From positions 1-5,248 of the forward strand of contig UQQY01000152.1 in NCBI GenBank assembly GCA_900543295.1: a stretch of 5,248 nucleotides of DNA, given 5' to 3'. The stretch is from an uncultured Oscillospiraceae bacterium. GTDB lineage: Bacteria; Bacillota; Clostridia; Oscillospirales; Ruminococcaceae. Shown here in pieces: positions 1 to 5,248 of this stretch (positions within the stretch are counted from its first letter, which is position 1; the number at the start of each line of letters is the position of its first letter). Below the pieces are notes generated by a model. It worked only from the letters and a program-made list of their open reading frames with translations. It was not told the origin of the DNA and ran no database searches. The position numbers and the translations under genes were made by a program.

Positions 1-407
1 TGCAGGATGCTGATGTTTTGTACGGAGCCGCTCATCCCGTCGATTTCGACAAAGTCCCCTTCTTTAAAGGGCTTTGAAAACAGAACGATAAAGCCGCCCG
101 CCACATTGGAAAGGCTGTCTTTCACCGCCAGGGAAACCGCAACGCCGACGACGCTTAACAGCGCGATGAGCGAGCTTGTGTCCACAAAACGGGAGCATCC
201 CAAAATCATGACAATCGAGTAAAGCGTCACTTTTAAAAGTGAGAGCAGGAATTTGTAACAAACCGGATCAAGCCGGCTTTTCACAATCGCTTTTTGCGAA
301 ATGGAAAGCAGCACGCGCGCTAAAATATAGCCAATAACAAAAGTCAGAATCGTAGCGATGATGTCGCCGCCGCGATGCTCAAAAAAGGTAAGAATTTTTT
401 CGTACAT
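1..407 (-). CDS. mscS: MscS-family small-conductance mechanosensitive channel, N-terminal part (runs off left edge)
   Basis: This is an inner-membrane channel that opens under membrane tension to release solutes during osmotic downshock (family knowledge). Reading from the ATG at 407, 135 complete codons are present before the window edge. Three hydrophobic segments are visible, at about residues 15-35, 53-72 and 79-111. The third carries the Gly/Ala-rich pore-helix pattern of MscS (GVAVSLAVKDSLSNVAGG), followed by the start of the beta domain (KPFKEGDFVEIDG, then GSVQNISIL). The order matches Escherichia coli MscS TM1-TM3, so this looks like a minimal three-helix channel without an N-terminal extension. 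The start is supported by AAAGGAG at 420-414, six bases upstream of the ATG. The gene diverges from spoIIGA and has its own promoter. The C-terminal cytoplasmic cage lies outside the window. The family call is firm; the exact paralogue is not decidable. Confidence 0.93.
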   Translation of the reverse strand, partial: MYEKILTFFEHRGGDIIATILTFVIGYILARVLLSISQKAIVKSRLDPVCYKFLLSLLKVTLYSIVMILGCSRFVDTSSLIALLSVVGVAVSLAVKDSLSNVAGGFIVLFSKPFKEGDFVEIDGMSGSVQNISIL

Positions 408-446
408 AACATGCTCCTTTCAACACGAAAGCTTAAAAACGTCTCT

Positions 447-475
447 ATCATACTGGATAAAATCGCTTCCGTCAA
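447..475 (-). promoter_or_regulatory. Predicted sigma-A promoter of the mscS-family gene
   Basis: On the minus strand, TTGACG (475-470) is followed after exactly 17 bases by TATGAT (452-447). Each differs from the sigma-A consensus by one base. A start near 440 would give a leader of about 33 bases carrying the ribosome binding site at 420-414. The -35 element overlaps a degenerate Spo0A-box-like sequence (474-468). Assignment is by pattern only. Confidence 0.75.
468..474 (-). promoter_or_regulatory. Degenerate Spo0A-box-like site, tentative
   Basis: The minus strand reads TGACGGA, which differs at one position from the relaxed 0A box TGNCGAA. It lies inside the -35 region of the mscS promoter, about 46 bases from the perfect box at 514-520 and in the same orientation. 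Relative to a spoIIGA start near 554 it would lie at about -86 to -80, roughly where the upstream Spo0A region of B. subtilis spoIIG is placed. A 6/7 match to a relaxed consensus is weak evidence on its own. Confidence 0.3.
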
Positions 476-513
476 TGCAAATCAGGAAATAAATTTAAAT
501 TGGCTGCTCCTCT

Positions 514-520
514 TTCGACA
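514..520 (-). promoter_or_regulatory. Spo0A binding site (0A box) at the spoIIGA promoter
   Basis: TTCGACA on the plus strand is the exact reverse complement of the 0A box TGTCGAA. It overlaps the -35-like TCGACA (515-520) of the spoIIGA promoter, as in the B. subtilis spoIIG promoter, which is activated by phosphorylated Spo0A with sigma-A RNA polymerase (established knowledge). No tandem partner box is visible ten bases to either side. Location upstream of the expected target gene raises confidence well above that of a chance 7-mer. Confidence 0.78.
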
Positions 521-547
521 GGATTTTAACTTAGTCCGCGTTAGAAT
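515..547 (+). promoter_or_regulatory. Predicted Spo0A-activated sigma-A promoter of spoIIGA-sigE
   Basis: The -35-like TCGACA (515-520, 5/6 to consensus) and -10-like TAGAAT (542-547, 5/6) are separated by 21 bases, longer than the normal 17. The B. subtilis spoIIG promoter is known for the same peculiarity, a 22-base spacer that makes it dependent on Spo0A. One caveat is that a start near 554 would leave only about 15 bases of leader, with the Shine-Dalgarno sequence almost at the 5' end. The exact -10 element could therefore be misassigned, although control by the 0A box is still likely. Confidence 0.6.
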
Positions 548-554
548 AAAACGC

Positions 555-560
555 AGGGGG
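555..560 (+). promoter_or_regulatory. Ribosome binding site that decides the spoIIGA start
   Basis: AGGGGG lies eight bases before the ATG at 569 but only two bases before the in-frame ATG at 563. The spacing favours 569, giving a protein that begins MRQPIYLD and aligns with the MKIYLD start of B. subtilis SpoIIGA. Confidence 0.7.
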
Positions 561-568
561 AAATGCCG

Positions 569-1426
569 ATGCGTCAGCCGATTTATCTTGATATTCTGTT
601 TCTGTTGAATATGCTTGTCACGTTTTTGCTGCTGTCTGCGGCTTCCCATCTGGCCTCTGTCAGGACGAAGCGCTGGCGGATGATTTTAGCGGTGCTTCTT
701 GGCGGCGTGTTTTCGCTTTTGATTTTTGTCAGGCTGAATCCGTTCGAATCTTTTTTTGTCAAGCTTACTACCGGATTTGCACTCTGTGCCGCCGTATTCT
801 GGCAAAAGGGAAAAGTACGGTTTTTTTTCAAATGCGCCGCATGCTTTTTCTTCGCAAGCTTTCTTTTCGCCGGATTTATGACGGCGGTATGGCTGTTCTT
901 TCCCGCGCAGGGAATGGTCTATCGAAACGGCGTGCTCTATTTTAAAATATCCGCCTTTACGCTTGCCGCAACATCGACGGCCGCATACCTGATGATAAAG
1001 CTTGTCTGCCGGATATTAAACCGCCGCGCAGGAAAACGGATGGTCCGTCGGATTGAGATTACGCTGAGACAGCAAAGCGTTTCGCTCACTGCTTTGGTTG
1101 ACACAGGTAACAGACTGTGCGATCTTTTTTCCGGTTTGCCGGTAGTGGTCGCTTCTTATGAATCGGTTAAAGCACTGATTCCAGAATCGCTTCAGGCGTA
1201 TTTTTCTTCCGGTATTCCGCCGGATTTATCCAAACTGTCTGCGGAAGAGCTCCGCATGATCCGGATGCTTCCGGTAAAAACCGTTGCAGGAGAGCAACTG
1301 CTTCCATCCTTTCTGCCGGATAGAATTACAGTGGAGGGGGAAGAACGCCGCGCTGTACTGGCCGTCTGCAAAAATGCGGTTTCGGACGGTGCTTATGAAG
1401 CTATTTTAAATCCGTCGCTTACATAG
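569..1426 (+). CDS. spoIIGA: SpoIIGA, sporulation sigma-E factor processing aspartic peptidase
   Basis: SpoIIGA is a membrane-anchored aspartic protease that cuts the pro-sequence from sigma-E in the mother cell after the forespore signal protein SpoIIR is made (family knowledge). The 285-residue product starts MRQPIYLDILFLLN, matching the family's N-terminus. Five hydrophobic segments lie at about residues 5-28, 38-55, 62-78, 89-112 and 125-148, and a soluble C-terminal half follows. The catalytic motif VDTGN places the aspartate at residue 178, equivalent to the LIDSGN aspartate of B. subtilis; dimerisation is expected because each chain supplies one aspartate. The C-terminus (DGAYEAILNPSL) matches the family's DGEFDAIIHP region. 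Its length is slightly below the roughly 309 residues of B. subtilis. The stop overlaps the ribosome binding region of sigE, 13 bases before its start, so the two are translated from one message. Confidence 0.95.
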   Translation: MRQPIYLDILFLLNMLVTFLLLSAASHLASVRTKRWRMILAVLLGGVFSLLIFVRLNPFESFFVKLTTGFALCAAVFWQKGKVRFFFKCAACFFFASFLFAGFMTAVWLFFPAQGMVYRNGVLYFKISAFTLAATSTAAYLMIKLVCRILNRRAGKRMVRRIEITLRQQSVSLTALVDTGNRLCDLFSGLPVVVASYESVKALIPESLQAYFSSGIPPDLSKLSAEELRMIRMLPVKTVAGEQLLPSFLPDRITVEGEERRAVLAVCKNAVSDGAYEAILNPSLT

Positions 1427-1439
1427 AAGGGAGATTTGT

Positions 1440-2177
1440 ATGAAAACACTTGCTATGACGCAGCCGCGCTTTTTTATACTGCGGCTTACATCGTTTAAAG
1501 AACAGCGCCGCCGCTTTTTCCCAGCGGATGAGATTCACTATATCAACGGGCCGGACAGTCTGCCTCCGCCGCTTTCGCGCGAAGAGGAGCGGCTGGTCTT
1601 TTTAAAACTGGAGGCAAAGGATCCGAAAGCTCGGGATACGCTTGTGGTACATAACCTGCGGCTTGTCGTTTATATTGCAAAAAAATTTGAATCCACCGGA
1701 ATCGGCATGGAGGATTTGATCTCCATCGGAACAATTGGGCTGATCAAAGCGGTTAACACCTTTGTACCGAGCAAAAATATCAAGCTTGCAACGTATGCCT
1801 CCCGCTGCATTGAAAATGAAATTTTGATGTTTTTGCGCAAAACCTCACAGACGCGCGGCGACATCTCCATTGATGAACCGCTCAATGTGGATTGGGATGG
1901 AAATGAGCTTTTGCTGTCCGACTTGCTCGGAACCGATCCTGACACAGTGAATCGGGAAATTGAAACCGAAGCGGAGCGCCAGCTTCTGCGCCGCTGTATT
2001 GCAAAGCTTGACGAGAGGGAGCGTATGATTATGGAAATGCGTTTTGGACTGAACGGAAAGCCGGAAAAGACGCAGAAGGAGGTCGCGGATTATATTGGCA
2101 TCTCACAGTCATATATTTCACGTCTGGAAAAAAGAATCCTTTCGCAGTTAAAAAAAGAATTTGAAAAAGCAATGTAG
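1440..2177 (+). CDS. sigE: RNA polymerase sporulation sigma factor sigma-E, as pro-protein
   Basis: Sigma-E directs the first mother-cell transcription programme of sporulation. The 245-residue protein follows B. subtilis sigma-E closely after a variable N-terminus. Region 2 includes LRLVVYIAKKFE (about 73-84), EDLISIGTIGLIKAVNTF (91-108) and ATYASRCIENEILMFLRK (117-134); Cys123 corresponds to Cys117 of the B. subtilis protein. The linker has DEPLNVDWDGNELLLSD (145-161). Region 4 has MRFGLNG and the helix-turn-helix TQKEVADYIGISQSYISRL (211-229). The pro-sequence is basic and hydrophobic. Aligning EIHYING with the B. subtilis EVYYIGG puts the predicted cut between His33 and Tyr34, giving a 33-residue pro-sequence instead of 27. 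The start is set by AAGGGAG (1427-1433), six bases before the ATG; a second in-frame ATG at 1455 lacks such a site. No sigG follows, unlike B. subtilis. Confidence 0.97.
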   Translation: MKTLAMTQPRFFILRLTSFKEQRRRFFPADEIHYINGPDSLPPPLSREEERLVFLKLEAKDPKARDTLVVHNLRLVVYIAKKFESTGIGMEDLISIGTIGLIKAVNTFVPSKNIKLATYASRCIENEILMFLRKTSQTRGDISIDEPLNVDWDGNELLLSDLLGTDPDTVNREIETEAERQLLRRCIAKLDERERMIMEMRFGLNGKPEKTQKEVADYIGISQSYISRLEKRILSQLKKEFEKAM

Positions 2178-2179
2178 AC

Positions 2180-2208
2180 TTTACAGGAACGCCGCCTTTT
2201 GATATAAT
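2180..2208 (+). promoter_or_regulatory. Near-consensus sigma-A promoter for the glycosyltransferase-oxidoreductase unit
   Basis: TTTACA (2180-2185) and a perfect TATAAT (2203-2208) are separated by 17 bases, and TGA directly before the -10 gives an extended -10 (TGn). Predicted start is about 2215, leaving a leader of about 44 bases. The -35 begins only two bases after the sigE stop codon at 2177. This predicts vegetative expression of the downstream pair independent of the sporulation promoter. Confidence 0.85.
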
Positions 2209-2218
2209 CAATATAGTA

Positions 2219-2236
2219 AATCCGCATAAACGGATT
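2219..2236 (+). other. Small hairpin in the glycosyltransferase leader
   Basis: AATCCG (2219-2224) pairs with CGGATT (2231-2236) around a six-base loop. It would form close to the 5' end of the predicted transcript, just before the ribosome binding site. There is no T-run after it, so it is not an intrinsic terminator. It may stabilise the 5' end of the mRNA or be fortuitous. Confidence 0.35.
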
Positions 2237-2242
2237 GAGAAA

Positions 2243-2249
2243 AAGGTGG
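2243..2249 (+). promoter_or_regulatory. Ribosome binding site that decides the glycosyltransferase start
   Basis: AAGGTGG lies nine bases before the ATG at 2259. An upstream in-frame TTG at 2235 is inside the leader hairpin, has no ribosome binding site, and would add eight residues (LRKRWTYY as encoded) that precede the conserved MKIALFTETYLP start of the family. Confidence 0.75.
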
Positions 2250-2258
2250 ACGTATTAT

Positions 2259-3452
2259 ATGAAAATTGCTTTATTTACAGAGACTTACCTGCCGTATATC
2301 AACGGTGTTGTAACGCATGTTAAGGCGCTGCACGACGGGCTTGAGCATTTGGGACATGAGGTTTTGGTTGTAACCGTTGACACCAGGGCGCGGCACCATT
2401 ACATAAAGGACGGCGTTTTGTACTGTCCGGCCAAAGAGATGAAAAAGCTGTACCACTTTGGCCTTGCTTCGCCGTTCAGTCACAGCCGTTATCGTATGCT
2501 GCGCGATTTTGAGCCGGACGTAATCCATATCCATCAGGAATTTGGCATTGGCCTTTCCGGCGCGCGTTTTGCCAAAAAGCTTAACAAACCGCTTGTCTAT
2601 ACGCTGCATACCATGTATGACGACTATCTGTATTATATTGTGCCGGAGCGTCTGACGCCGCTTCTGCGCCGGATTGCGCACCGTTATTTTCGTTATCTCG
2701 GCAAATCCGCAACAGAGCTGACCGGCCCCTCCATGAAGGTGCAGGAATACTTTGATCTCTGCGGCGTTCACAAAAGCGTAAACGTTGTGCCGAATCCGGT
2801 TGAGCTTGACGTATTTAATCCGTCAAATCTGAATCAGGAGCATATCGCGGCGATCCGCAGGCAATATGGCGTGGCGGATGACGAAACGCTGGTTTCCTTC
2901 TGCGGACGTCTTGGCAAAGAAAAAAGCGTTGATGTGCTTTTAGACAATTGGGCCAAGTGCGTCAAGCCGGAGGATAAATGCAAGCTGATGATCCTGGGCG
3001 GCGGTCCGTGTCTGTCTGAGCTTGTCGAACAGTCCAGGCGGCTTGGAATCGACCGGCAGGTAATTTTTACGGATGCAATCCCGCATGAAGAGCTGCCGGA
3101 TTATTACGGCGCATGCCAGCTTTACGTTACGGCTTCGATTTCCGATACCAATTCGATTTCGATGAAAGAAGCCATGGCGACCGGGCTTCCGGTTCTGCAC
3201 ATCAAAGATCCGCTGAACGCCGGTCAGGTGGTAGACGGCGTAAACGGCTTTATTTATAACAACGCCGAGGAAATGTATGCACTTTTAAAGCAATATCAGG
3301 CGATGACGGAGGAGGAGAAGGAAGCGCTGACTATCTCGGTCGTCAATTCTGTCAAAATTTTTGGTTGTGAGGCGCTGGCAAAATATTTGATCGGCGTTTA
3401 TGAGAAGGCGATCAAAGAGAAGCAGGAAAAAATCGCCGTAAAAAAGAAATAA
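2259..3452 (+). CDS. GT4-family (GT-B fold) glycosyltransferase
   Basis: This enzyme transfers a sugar from a nucleotide-sugar donor to an unidentified acceptor. The 397-residue protein starts MKIALFTETYLPYINGVVTH, the glycine-containing first loop of the GT-B N-terminal domain, resembling diacylglycerol glucosyltransferases and other lipid or cell-envelope GT4 enzymes. An acceptor-side motif DVIHIHQEFGIG lies at 87-98. The C-terminal donor domain begins near 178 (VPNPVELDVF) with GRLGKEKSVDVLL (216-228), including Arg217 and Lys222, then LMILGGGP (243-250), HEELPDYYGACQLYV (276-290) and the donor-site segment at 296-304. That segment reads DTNSISMKE, so the usual E-x7-E is D-x7-E. No signal peptide or membrane helix is seen; the lysine-rich C-terminal tail (about 384-397) could favour peripheral membrane binding. 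Glycolipid synthesis is plausible but unproven. The next gene starts 17 bases downstream, indicating an operon. Confidence 0.9.
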   Translation: MKIALFTETYLPYINGVVTHVKALHDGLEHLGHEVLVVTVDTRARHHYIKDGVLYCPAKEMKKLYHFGLASPFSHSRYRMLRDFEPDVIHIHQEFGIGLSGARFAKKLNKPLVYTLHTMYDDYLYYIVPERLTPLLRRIAHRYFRYLGKSATELTGPSMKVQEYFDLCGVHKSVNVVPNPVELDVFNPSNLNQEHIAAIRRQYGVADDETLVSFCGRLGKEKSVDVLLDNWAKCVKPEDKCKLMILGGGPCLSELVEQSRRLGIDRQVIFTDAIPHEELPDYYGACQLYVTASISDTNSISMKEAMATGLPVLHIKDPLNAGQVVDGVNGFIYNNAEEMYALLKQYQAMTEEEKEALTISVVNSVKIFGCEALAKYLIGVYEKAIKEKQEKIAVKKK

Positions 3453-3469
3453 AAAAGAGGGGATGCGCA

Positions 3470-4414
3470 ATGTTTCAATTTGGAATTATGGGAGCGGGCA
3501 ATATTGCGTCGCAGTTCTGTGATGCGGTAAAGCGCTCCGGCTGTGCGGAGGTTGCGGCTGTTGCATCCCGCACGCCCGGCAAAGCAAAGGTTTTTGCTGA
3601 AAAAAACAATATACCGGATTATTATGCGTCGTATGAGGAAATGCTTGCGAGGGATGATATCGACGGAGTGTATGTGGCGACAACTCATAATTTTCATCAT
3701 GAAAACATGATACAGGCGCTTTCCGCAGGCAAGCATGTGCTGTGCGAAAAAGCCTTTGCCATGACAAAACAACAGGCGGCAGAGGTTTTTGCCCTTGCTG
3801 AAAAGAAACAGCTTTTCTGTATGGAAGCAATGTGGTCGCGTTTTCTTCCAGCTATCCGGAAAGCGAAGGAATGGATTGACGCGGGACTGATCGGCGATGT
3901 GAATATGGCTCATTTTATGATTGGGTTTGCATCTTCTCCGGATGAAAACGGAAGAATGCGTTCCAAGGCGTTGGGCGGGGGAGCGATGTTCGATATTTCC
4001 GTCTATGCGATTGAAATTACCTCCTATCTGATCGGAAAGCCGATCCGCTCTTACACCGGACAGATTTTGCGGGACAAAAACGGGGTGGATACGGTCGACG
4101 TTATCACACTTTGCTTTGACGGCTGCATTGCAAGCTTGCAGGCGACCATCCTTACAAATGTTGAGCAGTCCCTGCAAATCTGCGGAACAAAGGGGCGAAT
4201 CAAAATTCCCGACCCGCATTACAGCGAACGCTGCATGCGCTATGATGACAACGGGCTTGCCGAAGAATTCTATGAACGCCGCGACAATGGTTTTCAGTAC
4301 GAGATCCGAGAGATGGTGTCCTGCATTGAGAAAGGAAAGATTGAAAGCGACGTAATTCCGCACTGCGACACCTTGCAGTGCGCGGAGATATTCGATGCAT
4401 GCCTTAGCGAATAA
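3470..4414 (+). CDS. Gfo/Idh/MocA-family NAD(P)-dependent oxidoreductase
   Basis: This is a cytoplasmic dehydrogenase or reductase of unknown substrate, most likely a sugar, polyol or sugar-nucleotide derivative. The 314-residue length is close to the family norm. The N-terminal Rossmann domain opens with FGIMGAGNIA (4-13). The conserved Glu-Lys of the family's EKP motif appears as CEKAFAMT (92-99), with Lys94 the expected catalytic or cofactor-near lysine. MEAMWSRFLP (118-127) is typical of the dihydrodiol dehydrogenase/xylose dehydrogenase-like branch. LGGGAMFDISVYAI (168-181) supplies the family's D-x-x-x-Y pair, Asp175 and Tyr179. The C-terminal alpha/beta domain includes the ICGTKGRIKIPDP strand (about 237-249). 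AGAGGGGA (3456-3463) lies six bases before the ATG. It sits 17 bases behind the glycosyltransferase with no promoter between them, so the two are probably co-transcribed; that does not identify the substrate. Confidence 0.92.
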   Translation: MFQFGIMGAGNIASQFCDAVKRSGCAEVAAVASRTPGKAKVFAEKNNIPDYYASYEEMLARDDIDGVYVATTHNFHHENMIQALSAGKHVLCEKAFAMTKQQAAEVFALAEKKQLFCMEAMWSRFLPAIRKAKEWIDAGLIGDVNMAHFMIGFASSPDENGRMRSKALGGGAMFDISVYAIEITSYLIGKPIRSYTGQILRDKNGVDTVDVITLCFDGCIASLQATILTNVEQSLQICGTKGRIKIPDPHYSERCMRYDDNGLAEEFYERRDNGFQYEIREMVSCIEKGKIESDVIPHCDTLQCAEIFDACLSE

Positions 4415-4432
4415 CAAAGCTTTAGCTATAGA

Positions 4433-4463
4433 AAGCCGCCCAAAGAGATTCTTTGGGCGGCTT
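4433..4463. terminator. Strong intergenic hairpin, probable bidirectional terminator
   Basis: AAGCCGCCCAAAGA (4433-4446) pairs perfectly with TCTTTGGGCGGCTT (4450-4463), a 14-base GC-rich stem with a three-base loop. It lies between the convergent oxidoreductase (stop at 4414) and tyrS (stop at 4508). The plus-strand tail (CTGTCATATTATTTT) and the minus-strand tail (TCTATAGCTAAAGC) are both only moderately T-rich, so efficiency in either direction is uncertain. The position and the stem make a shared terminator the best reading. Confidence 0.82.
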
Positions 4464-4507
4464 CTGTCATATTATTTTACTGCTTCCAATACACTTTCAT
4501 GGACTTG

Positions 4508-5248
4508 TTATGCAAGCGTTGCTTTGTGAAAAATCTTTTTGCCTTTTTTGATGACAATGCCCGTGCGCAGCGTATCGGCTGAGATCGTCTGCTTCGGATC
4601 ATCAACCTTTTTGTCGTCAATTGAAACACCGCCGCCCTGAACAAGACGCCTTGCTTCCGCGTTGGAGGGGGCAAGCTTGGTTTTGACAAGAAGCGTCAGC
4701 ACACCGATTTCATCATTTGTGAGATCTTCTTCTGCAAGTGTGGTGGAGGGCATGTTTGCATCGTCTGAACCCTTTACAAACAGGGATTTTGCTGCGGCCT
4801 GCGCCTTTTTTGCTTCCTCTTCGCCGTGCACCATGCTGGTAACTTCATAGGCCAAACGCTCCTTCACCGGATTCAGTTCGTGTCCCTCAAGATGCTCCAT
4901 TTCCTCAATCTCTTCAATCGGGACGAAGGTAATCAGCTTCATGCAGTTGATGACGTCGTCATCTGCGACATTGCGCCAGTACTGATAAAAATCATAGGGC
5001 GAGGTTTTGTCCGGATCAAGCCACAGCGCGCCCTTCTCGGTCTTGCCCATCTTCTTGCCTTCCTTGGTGGTTAGCAGTGTGAAGGTCATGCCATAGACCT
5101 GCTGCTCCTGCACGCGTCGAACAAGATCAACGCCGCCCAGAATGTTGCTCCACTGGTCGTCGCCGCCCAGCTCCAGCTTACAGCCATATTCGCGGTTTAA
5201 ATGCAAAAAGTCGTAGGACTGCATCAGCATATAGTTGAACTCAAGGAA
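4508..5248 (-). CDS. tyrS: Tyrosyl-tRNA synthetase, C-terminal 246 residues (5' end beyond right edge)
   Basis: TyrS charges tRNA-Tyr with tyrosine using ATP, in the cytoplasm. The open frame continues through the window edge; the first visible residues are FLEFNYMLMQSYDFLHLN. The methionine at 5230 is internal, not the start. The tyrosine- and ATP-binding segment LELGGDDQWSNI (25-36 of the visible part) is typical of class Ic TyrRS. The class I signature KMSKS appears in its usual TyrRS form KMGKT (66-70), followed by EKGALWLDPDKTSPYDFYQYW. The C-terminus holds a complete S4-like RNA-binding domain (LAPSNAEARRLVQGGGVSID and following), ending KKGKKIFHKATLA. The HIGH motif and any upstream T-box leader lie outside the window. 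The gene is convergent with the oxidoreductase and shares its terminator hairpin. Confidence 0.97.
   Translation of the reverse strand, partial: FLEFNYMLMQSYDFLHLNREYGCKLELGGDDQWSNILGGVDLVRRVQEQQVYGMTFTLLTTKEGKKMGKTEKGALWLDPDKTSPYDFYQYWRNVADDDVINCMKLITFVPIEEIEEMEHLEGHELNPVKERLAYEVTSMVHGEEEAKKAQAAAKSLFVKGSDDANMPSTTLAEEDLTNDEIGVLTLLVKTKLAPSNAEARRLVQGGGVSIDDKKVDDPKQTISADTLRTGIVIKKGKKIFHKATLA

Noticed and set aside
227..242. Perfect 16-base palindrome TCACTTTTAAAAGTGA
   Set aside because: It lies inside the mscS coding region, encoding Leu-Leu-Lys-Val, with no second copy noticed in the window. It could be an operator, but coding constraint and chance are enough to explain it.
563..568. Upstream ATG at 563 as the spoIIGA start
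   Set aside because: It is only two bases from the Shine-Dalgarno sequence, while the ATG at 569 has an eight-base spacing and matches the family's N-terminus.
408..568. Riboswitch or small RNA in the divergent intergenic region
   Set aside because: The space is filled by two opposing promoters with short leaders, and no conserved stem structure or terminator/antiterminator pair was seen.
375..608. A 77-codon plus-strand open frame across the mscS-spoIIGA intergenic region
   Set aside because: It would run through both promoters and the 0A box and into spoIIGA out of frame, and the peptide has no recognisable features.
2219..2236. Hairpin after sigE considered as the sigE terminator
   Set aside because: The stem is only six base pairs, half of them A-T, no T-run follows, and it lies downstream of a strong promoter, so it belongs to the leader of the next transcript.
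2271..2771. A 166-codon minus-strand open frame opposite the glycosyltransferase
   Set aside because: No domain or ribosome binding site was recognised, and it lies wholly within a conserved gene on the other strand.
3398..4417. A long (339-codon) open frame on the minus strand opposite the oxidoreductase
   Set aside because: It is antisense to a well-supported gene, its translation is rich in His, Cys and Arg without any recognisable domain, and no ribosome binding site or promoter was seen. It is a by-product of the codon use of the plus-strand gene.

Overview
The window looks like ordinary chromosome from an endospore-forming Firmicute. The pair spoIIGA-sigE (sporulation protease and mother-cell sigma factor) is decisive for a spore former. 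The moderate GC content and the style of the other proteins suggest Clostridia, perhaps the Oscillospiraceae/Ruminococcaceae side; that placement is inference. No mobile element, CRISPR array, tRNA, rRNA or defence-like locus is visible.

Layout from left to right. (1) Positions 1-407, minus strand: the N-terminal 135 residues of an MscS-type mechanosensitive channel, cut by the left edge. (2) Positions 408-568: a divergent control region. It holds a good sigma-A promoter for the channel gene and, facing the other way, a perfect Spo0A box sitting on a -35-like element with an over-long spacer, as known for the Bacillus subtilis spoIIG promoter. (3) Positions 569-2177, plus strand: spoIIGA and sigE, separated by 13 bases. 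(4) Positions 2180-2258: a near-consensus sigma-A promoter and short leader, starting two bases after the sigE stop. (5) Positions 2259-4414: a GT4 glycosyltransferase and a Gfo/Idh/MocA-type NAD(P)-dependent oxidoreductase, 17 bases apart and probably co-transcribed. (6) Positions 4433-4463: a strong hairpin between convergent genes, probably a shared terminator. (7) Positions 4508-5248, minus strand: the C-terminal 246 residues of tyrosyl-tRNA synthetase, cut by the right edge.

How the genes work together. SpoIIGA is the membrane aspartic protease that removes the N-terminal pro-sequence of sigma-E after asymmetric septation, so genes 2 and 3 form one functional unit controlled by Spo0A. 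The glycosyltransferase and oxidoreductase form a second unit with its own vegetative-type promoter. Their substrates cannot be read from the sequence. The channel and TyrS are housekeeping neighbours.

I did not find a convincing undescribed system. The points most worth checking are the divergent Spo0A-controlled region, the absence of sigG directly after sigE, the longer sigma-E pro-sequence with a His-Tyr predicted cleavage site, and the D-x7-E form of the usual E-x7-E motif in the glycosyltransferase.
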